Made by a program: the position numbers and the translations under genes
Notes under the pieces: generated by a model
The model's database searches: none
The model's input: the letters and a program-made list of their open reading frames with translations, nothing else
Told to the model about the DNA's origin: nothing
Source of the DNA: Coriobacteriales bacterium
GTDB lineage: Bacteria; Actinomycetota; Coriobacteriia; Coriobacteriales; UBA8131
DNA: 6,787 bases
Assembly: GCA_031286245.1 (NCBI GenBank)
Contig: JAITUO010000131.1
Location: forward strand, 1-6,787
Reading direction: 5' to 3'
Shown here: in pieces, positions 1 through 6,700 of the stretch
Position numbering within the stretch: the stretch's first letter is position 1
Layout of the letters: every line of letters begins with the position of its first letter

Positions 1-1145
1 TACACAGTGGTGGTAGGGTAGTTTCATCCGGTGCCAACAGTATTGCTATAGATTCTGGCGGTGGGGAGGTCATTGTCAGAGACGGAGGCAGCGTAACCAG
101 TAGCGGAATCAGTAGCCAAGTTATACGTATTGAAGGAGATGGTGTAGCCCGAATCCAAGGTGGTCAGGTTACGATCAGTGGAGTTAATGCATCCAGTGCT
201 ACGGGTGGAGTTGCAATTATGGGTGTCTCATGCAATATTTATCTGGAGGGTGGCACCATCACTGTAGCTGGTCGATACAATTCCGGTATGCATGCATTCG
301 GCGACACAACCTATATATCAGGCGGCATTATAGAACTCACTAGTCAAAACTGCATTGGCGTTTTAATCCAGGGCGGTTCGTTTGAGATGACCGGTGGCAG
401 TATCAAAGCCATTGGCGACTACAATAAAGCCATAATGAACTATTTTGGTACAGTCAGCATCAGTGGAGATGCAGTTGTTGACACCGATGGCGAAAGCTGT
501 ACCGGTATTGAGATACTCAACGGATATGCTGAGTTTCTGGATGATGTCACGATGACCTCGACTGGAGGCAACTCAGCAGCGATACAGATAACCGGGCTTG
601 GCCGGGCAATCATACAGACCGGTCCGGACAGCATCACCGCCACTGCCAGTGACAGCTTTGCATTGCACATTGCTTCGATGGGAAGAGGAGCCATGGTCTA
701 TCTGGCTGGCAGTCCTTCTGGGACAGTCCAAGTCGCAGGGAATTATGGTGTCATCCTTGAGGTTGAGTCATTGGGCATACCTTTGAATTACGATACTACC
801 CAAAATGGTCTAAGCGTGCGCAGCATTGGTACCTTGACCGATGAAAGTCCTTTGTTTGCATACTACTGGGATAACACTACCAATATCATAGACCTATATG
901 ATTATACTTATACAGTTATCATTCTCGAAGAAGTCAGCCCAGAGTACACGTATGAGCTAACCTGGGGAATCAGCGTTTTGGATGTTATAGAACCACCGGA
1001 TGGACCACCAGCCGGTCCAGGCACGACTCCAGAAAAAACACCAGCGACCGGTGATTTTGTCGGCGTGTTTGCGCTATGTGCTCTGATTGCGGTTACTATC
1101 GGTTGTGTCAGTGTGTTTGTAGCACGCCGGAAAAGCTTGGTTTAA
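1..1145 (+). CDS. C-terminal part of a sortase-anchored, glycine-rich beta-helix-like surface protein (5' partial)
   Basis: The reading frame is open from base 3 to the TAA at 1143-1145 (380 residues), so the true start lies left of the window; the ATG at 219 is only an internal Met. Most of the protein is short beta-strand-like repeats of the type GGxIxxxG and GGSxxxTGG with alternating hydrophobic residues, as in right-handed beta-helix adhesins or polysaccharide-binding proteins. After this come a strand-rich region (about 820-990) and a Pro/Gly-rich, wall-spanning-type linker (about 990-1035). The end is a cell-wall sorting signal: TPATGD at 1038-1055, about 21 hydrophobic residues (FVGVFALC to VSVFVA), then the basic tail RRKSLV. 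The motif departs from canonical LPXTG by having Thr in place of Leu. By family knowledge a sortase would cleave between T and G and attach the protein to peptidoglycan. Ligand and function are unknown. No catalytic motif was seen. Confidence 0.85.
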   Translation, partial: HSGGRVVSSGANSIAIDSGGGEVIVRDGGSVTSSGISSQVIRIEGDGVARIQGGQVTISGVNASSATGGVAIMGVSCNIYLEGGTITVAGRYNSGMHAFGDTTYISGGIIELTSQNCIGVLIQGGSFEMTGGSIKAIGDYNKAIMNYFGTVSISGDAVVDTDGESCTGIEILNGYAEFLDDVTMTSTGGNSAAIQITGLGRAIIQTGPDSITATASDSFALHIASMGRGAMVYLAGSPSGTVQVAGNYGVILEVESLGIPLNYDTTQNGLSVRSIGTLTDESPLFAYYWDNTTNIIDLYDYTYTVIILEEVSPEYTYELTWGISVLDVIEPPDGPPAGPGTTPEKTPATGDFVGVFALCALIAVTIGCVSVFVARRKSLV

Positions 1146-1190
1146 GCATAGCTGAGGACTGACCCCGCTATTCACTTTGATGATCTGTAG

Positions 1191-1226
1191 CCTGCATCCG
1201 ATTTTTCATCGGATGCAGGTTTTTTT
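1191..1226 (+). terminator. Rho-independent terminator of the surface-protein gene
   Basis: A perfect 12-bp inverted repeat (CCTGCATCCGAT at 1191-1202, ATCGGATGCAGG at 1208-1219) encloses a 5-nt loop and is followed directly by seven T. It lies 45 bp after the stop codon. The left flank has no A-run, so it should work only on the plus strand and would not stop the convergent methyltransferase transcript. Confidence 0.93.
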
Positions 1227-1288
1227 GGGGATAAGACCTTGCGCTAGCTCTCTTGGAGCTCTATATGCCAAGTGAGTTTTACTACAGC

Positions 1289-1927
1289 CTACTTGTTACT
1301 GGCATTGGCATATGTTGGCCAATCCGGAGAGTACTCAGTATTTGCTTCATTTCCCCACAAAGTCCAACCTTCACGTTTGCCTCGTGCGAAAAGCTCCAGG
1401 TAAGGGCCGTTACTGCACTGCTCGATGATATGAAAAATCTCATCTGGTTTACGAGAATGCTCGCGTTTTTGGGTACGTAGCAGGTTTACCTGGCTTCTTG
1501 CAGGAGCAAGTGTCCGCGCATTATCTCCTTTGATTCCAAAGAGTAGAAGCTCAGTGACATTACGAAAATAGAAACCGACTCCTCTACCGTCTGGCATGCC
1601 GTCTTTACGTATCTTTTCCCATACGATATTGGCTTTATAGCGAAAACCCCAGGCTTTCATGACTTCAAGGCCTTCAGGTAGCAAGGCATTTGGTACCCAT
1701 AGATAGAGATGACATCTTTCGTCAGCCACTTCTGCAACAGGCAGATTCATGATGTCGTCAAGTGCCATCGTTGCATAGCGATTTAATCTTTTATGCTCAG
1801 GAGCAACCTTGCCAGTTCGGTTTTGGAATTGCCAAGGAGGATCGGCCAAAATGGTACTGAACTTTTTCCCATCCAAATAAGCAATCAAGTCATTATCTAA
1901 GTGGTACTCAAGATTATGAGCAGACAT
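1289..1927 (-). CDS. MT-A70 family adenine-N6 DNA methyltransferase
   Basis: This 212-residue protein is a complete, single-domain SAM-dependent methyltransferase. The catalytic motif DPPW is at residues 29-32 (ILADPPWQF), which by family knowledge holds the target adenine for N6 methylation. Further MT-A70 landmarks are HLYLWVPNALLPEGLEVM (73-90), GFRYKANIVWEK (94-105), RNVTELLLFGIKG (122-134), HSRKPDEIFHIIE (157-169) and YLELFARGKREGW (176-188). The length is normal for prokaryotic MT-A70 enzymes found with restriction genes or on phages. The start is well supported: GGAGGAGG lies 4 bases upstream on the coding strand, and the ATG overlaps the preceding gene's TGA by one base (TGATG), which implies translational coupling to the endonuclease remnant. 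Recognition sequence is not readable from the sequence. With its partner broken it probably acts as a solitary DNA methylase. No terminator is visible after the TAG. Confidence 0.88.
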   Translation of the reverse strand: MSAHNLEYHLDNDLIAYLDGKKFSTILADPPWQFQNRTGKVAPEHKRLNRYATMALDDIMNLPVAEVADERCHLYLWVPNALLPEGLEVMKAWGFRYKANIVWEKIRKDGMPDGRGVGFYFRNVTELLLFGIKGDNARTLAPARSQVNLLRTQKREHSRKPDEIFHIIEQCSNGPYLELFARGKREGWTLWGNEANTEYSPDWPTYANASNK

Positions 1928-2314
1928 CAGTCCTCCTCCAGATCGTCAATAGCCGCAGGAGTAATCCCAACAGCCAGGATTGGACAACCACCATGACGGC
2001 CTGAATTGATCCTGGGTAGAAGCTTACCCATCCAGGTAGTGCTTGGACCGTATTTTCCAATGACACCTAGATCACGAAAAACCTGATTCAACTCTTCACT
2101 TCTAGTCTGACTCACTGCCGCCACCAGCCAGGATATCTTTTTTTGATATCCAGAAATTTTCCAGGGCAATGGTTATCTCAGATAGTTCTAATGGAAATGC
2201 TTGGGACAGTATTTCTGCAGCATGGTTGAAATTAAAAATCTCATATTTAAGCTGGATCGATGTTGGAAGTTGTTGTTTCCATGTCTGGCCTAGCTCTTGA
2301 TCAAAATCGTTCAT
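1927..2314 (-). pseudogene. Remnant of a BglII/BstYI-like type II restriction endonuclease (internal deletion plus frameshift)
   Basis: Two overlapping frames seem to be the ends of one former gene. The first (2314 to the TAG at 2104-2102, 70 residues) carries NFNHAAEIL, FPLELSEI and ISKKDILAGGGSES. This resembles, from memory, the N-terminal part of BglII/BstYI-family nucleases, where a GGxKS-like motif follows a K-D-I segment. The second frame (open from 2169, ending at 1927) carries TRSEELNQVFRDLG and KYGPSTTWMGKLLPR, then GGCPILAVGIT, which resembles the family's C-terminal end. The frames differ by +1, and the switch fits best at about 2104-2112. Known members are about 200-220 residues, but the joined pieces give only about 127. 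The missing middle would hold the metal-binding catalytic core (Asp84/Glu93/Gln95 in BglII). Start at 2314 is the only ATG upstream in frame; its ribosome site is weak. The family call rests on recalled motifs, so alternatives remain: two small unrelated proteins, or a sequencing error on top of the deletion. Confidence 0.6.
2131..2151. repeat. Perfect 7-bp hairpin with a seven-A/T loop inside the endonuclease remnant
   Basis: GGATATC (2131-2137) and GATATCC (2145-2151) are exact inverted repeats around a run of seven T (seven A on the coding strand). Each arm contains GATATC. Homopolymers of this length are prone to slippage. Losing one A would join the two frames of the pseudogene into one 128-codon frame. 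Confidence 0.8.
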
Positions 2315-2548
2315 TGTTGCACTGCTTTCGTTTACTTCCGCTCACTACTATTTGATTCTAACATCAACTTGGATAGCTTGGCTCTTAGAGAGACATACTT
2401 CTTGGCAGCAAGAACAGGCGTAACAATAGCAACCAGTTTTCAATAATTATTCGCTCGATTTATTAAAATGGCGTGGCTACAGGATCGTTGATTGTTGATA
2501 CCATTACAGTATTGAGATCAGTGTCAAACCAGCAGGATCGGAGCAGTA
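2315..2548. other. Divergent intergenic region between the restriction-modification remnant and the nucleosidase
   Basis: These 234 bases separate two divergent transcripts, so both promoters should lie here. I found no convincing -35/-10 pair on either strand. The best -10-like element on the plus strand is TAAAAT at 2464-2469, without a good -35. CAGGATCG occurs twice as a direct repeat (2480-2487 and 2533-2540). The second copy runs into the nucleosidase ribosome-binding site. No coding potential was seen. Confidence 0.5.
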
Positions 2549-3241
2549 ATGATCGTCATTTTATGTGCCATGAAACTCGAAGCCAAACCATTCATGAAAG
2601 CCTTGGCAAATAAAAAGCCGGTCGAACCTTTTGGTCGCCGGGTTTACCAAGGTACAATCGCTGGAACTGAAGTTGTCGTCGCTCGCTGTGGAGTTGGCAT
2701 ACAAAAAGCCATTGCATTTACCCAAACATTACTTGCCAATCTGGATGTCACACAGTTGATCATGTCCGGGACAGCCGGCGGTGTTGAAGCCCATTTGAAA
2801 ATCGGAGACACGGTTGTCTCAGAAGAGCTGGTATTTCACGACCCGGTCGAAGACCTTCTGGCAAAGCACAACCTGGCGAATTGCGAAATGCCACTTAAGG
2901 CCGACAGCACCATGCTCAACCTAACGAAAGAAGCTCTAACTGACAAAGCCCTGCACCATGCGGTATATTTCGGCCGAATATCTACTGGGCTCAAGTTCGC
3001 TTCCCCGAAGTACTTCGATACTATCGCTGCCAACGACCACCCACTCTGCCTCGATATGGAATCAACCGCAGTTGCACAGGTTTGCCACGAGAACCACATT
3101 CCGTTTATCGCTGTTAGAAGTCTCTCTGATAGTAGGGAGAAACCCGGGTTGACGGTCTTTGTCCGGTATGCCTCACTGGCTTCGTATAACGCATTTCTAG
3201 TTGTGGAAGCGTTGCTTCAGAAGGTGAAGGCTTTTTTATAA
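2549..3241 (+). CDS. mtnN: 5'-methylthioadenosine/S-adenosylhomocysteine nucleosidase
   Basis: This cytosolic enzyme hydrolyses methylthioadenosine and S-adenosylhomocysteine to adenine plus the thioribose or ribosylhomocysteine, recycling the products of polyamine synthesis and SAM-dependent methylation. The 230-residue length matches the E. coli enzyme (232). Alignment by eye places all three key residues: Glu11 (in CAMKLEAKPF, equal to E. coli Glu12), Glu171 (LDMESTAVAQVCH, equal to Glu174 of the MEAT motif, which binds the ribose) and Asp194 (RSLSDS, equal to catalytic Asp197). The phosphorylase-fold motif GTAGGVEAHLKIGDTVVSEE at 74-93 matches the E. coli segment GSAGGLAPTLKVGD. Phe150 occupies the purine-stacking position, although the usual xGDxF there reads TGLKF. 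The start is supported by GGAG at 2540-2543, five bases before the ATG. No hairpin terminator follows. The next unit has its own promoter, but read-through into it is possible. Related purine nucleosidases share the fold, but the conserved residues favour this function. Confidence 0.92.
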   Translation: MIVILCAMKLEAKPFMKALANKKPVEPFGRRVYQGTIAGTEVVVARCGVGIQKAIAFTQTLLANLDVTQLIMSGTAGGVEAHLKIGDTVVSEELVFHDPVEDLLAKHNLANCEMPLKADSTMLNLTKEALTDKALHHAVYFGRISTGLKFASPKYFDTIAANDHPLCLDMESTAVAQVCHENHIPFIAVRSLSDSREKPGLTVFVRYASLASYNAFLVVEALLQKVKAFL

Positions 3242-3277
3242 ATTCCACAAAAAAAGGTATAAAACTCCTCGAATTTC

Positions 3278-3306
3278 TTGCACTATAGAATTCTATACTG
3301 TATGAT
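3278..3306 (+). promoter_or_regulatory. Sigma-70/SigA-type promoter of the cobalamin-riboswitch transcript
   Basis: TTGCAC (3278-3283, -35) and TATGAT (3301-3306, -10) are separated by exactly 17 bp. Each is one or two bases from consensus. Transcription should start near 3313, just ahead of the first riboswitch helix (3321), which supports the placement independently. Confidence 0.82.
3281..3300. repeat. Near-perfect palindrome filling the promoter spacer (candidate operator)
   Basis: TATAGAATTCTATA (3284-3297) is a perfect 14-bp palindrome. With its flanks the symmetry extends to 20 bp with one mismatched pair (C/C at 3283/3298). It occupies nearly all of the -35/-10 spacer, where a dimeric repressor could block or a twist-sensing activator could act. 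The palindrome is seen directly; the operator role is inference. Confidence 0.45.
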
Positions 3307-3320
3307 TGATGGCACTTCAA

Positions 3321-3571
3321 CTTCTCGTGGTTGCGAAGGCTTTCCGCTTTTGAGGATGCTTTCGTGACAGATAAGGAAACCGGGTGCAAATCCCGGACAG
3401 GTTCCGAAAGCCTGCCAGACCTTTTTTTGGCGACTTAAGGAACAACCGCTGCTGTAAGCGTGTAGGATCAGTTTGCGACGAAAGTCAACCATTGGGGTCA
3501 CCTCCCTGAGAAGGTAAACTGCATCCGCTGGGTTTAATCCAAAACACGTAAGTCAGAAGGCCTGCGAGAAG
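3321..3571 (+). promoter_or_regulatory. Cobalamin (B12) riboswitch aptamer
   Basis: All main signatures of the cobalamin riboswitch family occur in order. The closing helix P1 is CTTCTCG (3321-3327) with CGAGAAG (3565-3571). AGGC (3337-3340) can pair with GCCT (3560-3563). The core GGAA is followed by CCGGGTGCAAATCCCGG (3380-3396), whose 5-bp arms enclose the conserved GTGCAAAT. GTTCC/GGAAC pair at 3401-3405 and 3439-3443. CCGCTGCTGTAAGCG (3446-3460) corresponds to the conserved CCGCCACTGTAAGCG element. AAGTCAGAAGGCCTGC (3550-3565) is the B12 box (consensus AAGTCAGGAGACCTGCC). An additional arm is closed by CAGTTT/AAACTG (3469-3474, 3516-3521). By family knowledge it binds adenosyl-, methyl- or hydroxocobalamin and usually switches downstream expression off. 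Which form it prefers cannot be told from sequence. Confidence 0.93.
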
Positions 3572-3622
3572 AAATATGTCTGTGCGGTCAGGTGTATCCG
3601 TACAGTTTGTTTGTGGAAATTC
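3572..3622 (+). promoter_or_regulatory. Riboswitch expression platform: linker hairpin and candidate antiterminator arm
   Basis: After the aptamer, CTGTGCGG (3580-3587) and CCGTACAG (3598-3605) form an 8-bp hairpin with one G-U pair; this is a candidate for the regulatory P13-type helix. Next, TTGTGG (3611-3616) is exactly complementary to CCACAA (3625-3630) in the terminator's 5' arm. The two hairpins therefore cannot form fully together, as expected for an antiterminator/terminator switch. Also, L5-region TGCTGT (3450-3455) is complementary to ACAGCA (3630-3635) in the same arm, a possible long-range contact. Complementarity is seen; the mechanism is inferred. Confidence 0.55.
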
Positions 3623-3663
3623 GGCCACAACAGCAATCTTGCTGTTGTGGCCTTTTGTTTTTT
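3623..3663 (+). terminator. Intrinsic terminator/attenuator controlled by the B12 riboswitch
   Basis: GGCCACAACAGC (3623-3634) pairs perfectly with GCTGTTGTGGCC (3641-3652) around AATCTT, and the arms can zip two further pairs. The T-tract TTTTGTTTTTT (3653-3663) follows immediately. It lies 52 bases after the aptamer and 77 bases before the start codon. That position makes it a transcription attenuator rather than the end of the nucleosidase unit. Cobalamin binding is predicted to favour it. Confidence 0.9.
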
Positions 3664-3740
3664 AAAAAAACAGGGGAATTGTATAAAACGATTTCGGGAG
3701 GAGATCGAGGCTCTTTATTAATTAAGAGGAAGGATGAACT
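3664..3740 (+). promoter_or_regulatory. 5' leader between attenuator and surface-protein start
   Basis: The true Shine-Dalgarno is the GAGGAAGG stretch (3726-3733), seven bases before the ATG at 3741. CTCTT (3711-3715) can pair with AAGAG (3724-3728) and partly cover it, a weak extra hairpin. A second strong purine run, GGGAGGAG (3696-3703), has no ATG, GTG or TTG at a usable distance, so no leader peptide is called. An ATG at 3734 is in another frame, sits on the ribosome site and hits a stop after 17 codons. Confidence 0.6.
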
Positions 3741-6700
3741 ATGTGCAAACAAAAAGTCACCAGGAAAGGTATCAGATTACTGCCTAATGTAATATCGGCA
3801 TTTCTAGCCATTCTACTGGTACTGGGACTTCTGCCAACCGTTGCGTTTGCAGACGTCAAAGCAGGCGACGATAGTTCCCTTATCGTAGGCTCCGAAGTAT
3901 CGGTTGAAGAATCTGCCATCGATGAAACAACCTCGCAAGCCAGCGAAACCGCCTCGACCACAGGCGGCTTTATCTACATCACGGTCGAAATCCTGACTCT
4001 CGGAGATGGCTTTCTTTATGAGCCTGTCAAGGTACCGTTCCAAGCTGGTGACAACTATGCCACAGTACTCGGCGATTACCTTGGTGCCGGAAATTATACT
4101 TTCACCGGTTCGCCCGAGACAGCTCTCTACTTCTCCGGAATCAAACTACCGCGTGATATCACAGTTGTCATCCCCGAGTTCATCCTTAACGCTGGTTATG
4201 CAAGCAATCCCAATTTCTTTAAAACCCCACCGAGCACTGTTGGCAGTCTGCTACGGGAGTTCGACGCCTCTGGACAGGCTGGTTGGATGTACACCACGAA
4301 CAACGAGATAGCCCCACTTGGCACCTCCGATTGGTATCCTGCTGATAATGACGTCTGCCGCCTGCAGTACTCCGTCTATGGTTATGGACAGGATCTTGGC
4401 GTTGGCAACACTTGGGGAGCCACTCCGCTTTACATCGGAGCCGATAAAAGCGACCTGATCCGTCTTGTGGCCGAGGTTAATTCTTCACCCAACAAAGCTG
4501 CATTCTTAACAGATCCTTCCATCGCTAACGCTTATGCCATGGCAAACTCAGTTCTGATCGACATCGAAGCCAGCGACTCTGCTGTTGATTACTGTACCGA
4601 CAAGCTGTCCGCCGCCTTAGCTGCGTTCGGTGACCAAGAACCGCCCGAACTGCCCGAATCGCCCGAACCGCCCGAACCACCAGCAGATTCCTTAGTTATC
4701 ACCGATGCCGATCTGGCTCGGAACCAGTATGAGACATTCTATTGGTTGGCTTCCGAAGAGTTTTACTATCATGAAAAGAAGGTCACCTTCATTTCCACCA
4801 GCCAGTTTACTGCCGGTGACATCATATATGACCTGCAGAACCGCCAAGTTGCCATCGATGTCGCCATTGAGGACGACACCGCAACCATCAGCTTTTCTCC
4901 TGCTTTGCTACTGCCAATCGGCTCAATACCAGGCGCCTGGAACAGTGGCTCCGGTGGCGCCCGTAACATTTATTACGAGAGTGATATTCCGGATCAGACA
5001 ATCATCTGTTCAGCCGAGAATAATTACACTACTATCATCCTGACCGATCTGCCAGCCGGTACCTGGCATCTGATTAACGGTTGTTACTACGAGAAGGCCA
5101 ACGCGTATAGCCCCGGCATCAATTTAGGTAGCGGAATAGTCAAAGAAGGTTACTTCGGCCGTCTACCGGACGTTAGCCTGACCATTACAGAAGCAAACAA
5201 TCCAGGCCTCTTTCAACCGGAAGCTCCCAACTATGTCCCCGATGACTGGCAGAATGACCTCTGGTTACAGTACGACTTCAAGGAGCTTTCCCTCGGGGAA
5301 ACCGCACGTATCTATCCGCGTCGCGTCGAACAGGCAGTCGCCAATACTACCAGTAATGACGTCGAGCGCCCAAACTTTATCTTCGAGATTGTCCAAGGCG
5401 ATAGCATCAGTATCACCACTGAGACCCTAAACGGACGCACCAACGCCGCAGTCGTCAAGGCCTTAAAACCCGGTCTTGCCATTGTCAAGGTCACCTATGA
5501 TGCCTTTATCCATAGTGCCGATGGCAGGCTCTGGCCTGCGGTCTCACCCGTGAATACGGCCTATGTCGCTTTCAGCGTTTGTTTGGACACCGCCGGCATC
5601 ACCATTGACTTCAACGATAATCTGACTTCGTACGATACTGTCTATTTCACCAGCTCATCGGTCGACTACCAGATCGCTCCGATCATCACAGGCGCTACCA
5701 GCGTCGAAGTGACATGCAATGGAGTCGTAGTACCAATCAGTGATGGCCAGTACACACTGCCGTTGGCCAATATGCAAAATCTTATTGGCATCAAAGCTAC
5801 AAATGCCAGTGGAGAAACCCGTTGGTCTTACAAGATGATTGATGCTCGCAAGATCGAGATCAACATCGAAAACCGTACGACTCCCGGTGAACCGTTGGTC
5901 GCCGGACAAAACGCTCGGATCAGCTTCAAAGGCATCACGCTACCGGTTTACAAACTGGCCTCCATATATAATCCGATACTCGGCTCTTCGTCTTATGTTC
6001 AATACAATTCGCTGTTGGGAGTGCATCAAGGCAGGTCAGCGCAGTGGAATCTGGCTACTCAAAACAGCTTTGAGGTCGGATTTGCTTATGCCGGTGATTT
6101 CACCTTCAGCAATGGAATCATCAACGAGACCTGGTACGACCCCTTCTTCCTCGGTTACGATAAGGTTTTCGAAGGAGTGGGTGAACCGAATATCAACAAC
6201 TCCAAAGAAACTGCTGACTGGTTCTCCATCTTGCCGGACTTCACAATTACCATCGCTGAATCCGATGCCGTCGGTAACGACTACATCGACGCAGATGGCT
6301 GGTTCACTATTTACAATCCTAACGGCCAGTTGCTGGCCAGAATCGAGTCTTTACTGATATCTGAATACGGTCAGTATGCCGGCATGCAGACACCGGTGCC
6401 CAACACCACTCCGCGTGGATTTGACTATTCGGTAGTCAAGAAACTGCGTGTTATCGGTCCGATGACCGTAGGCGACGGAACTATCGGTGGTGATTTCTTT
6501 GGTGATTTTGGATTGCGTCGTTTCGCTTCCATACCCAACGATGTGAATGTCGCCCGCCTCGGCAGCTTGCAGGAACTCGATTTGAGTCAGGCTCTGATAC
6601 CGGCGAAAAACCTGCCGAATTACTCACTGATGGGTCATTCATACCTGAAATCATTGCGCCTGCCCACCAATGTAGTCATCAACAGCTTCAACGTTTTCAA

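Noticed and set aside
1253..1480. Plus-strand open frame overlapping the end of the methyltransferase
   Set aside because: It is antisense to conserved methyltransferase motifs and has no family resemblance of its own.
2480..2540. Direct repeat CAGGATCG upstream of the nucleosidase as a regulator site
   Set aside because: Two 8-bp copies 53 bp apart, one overlapping the ribosome site, are not enough to support an operator. Recorded only as a note in the intergenic entry.
3228..3258. CTTTTTT and AAAAAAG inverted repeat at the end of the nucleosidase gene as a terminator
   Set aside because: The stem would be almost only A-T pairs and no T-run follows it, so it does not meet the pattern of an intrinsic terminator.
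2836..3389. Minus-strand frames across the nucleosidase and the riboswitch promoter
   Set aside because: They lie opposite a well-conserved enzyme and a structured RNA, and none has a convincing start or motif.
3696..3703. Strong Shine-Dalgarno-like GGGAGGAG in the leader, suggesting a leader peptide
   Set aside because: No ATG, GTG or TTG follows at a usable spacing. The real ribosome site for the surface protein is at 3726-3733.
3592..3792. Open frame of 66 codons on the plus strand starting with GTG
   Set aside because: It runs through the riboswitch terminator hairpin and T-tract and overlaps the start of the surface-protein gene in another frame. It has no ribosome-binding site and no recognisable protein features.
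3813..4043. Minus-strand open frames opposite the start of the giant surface protein
   Set aside because: These are antisense shadows. The plus-strand frame has a signal peptide, a recognisable domain series and 1015 uninterrupted codons, while the opposite frames are short and featureless.
5839..6357. A 172-codon plus-strand frame in the second half of the surface-protein gene
   Set aside because: It lies entirely within the long frame of the surface protein, in a different phase, with low-complexity Ser/Thr/Arg composition typical of a shifted reading of real coding sequence.
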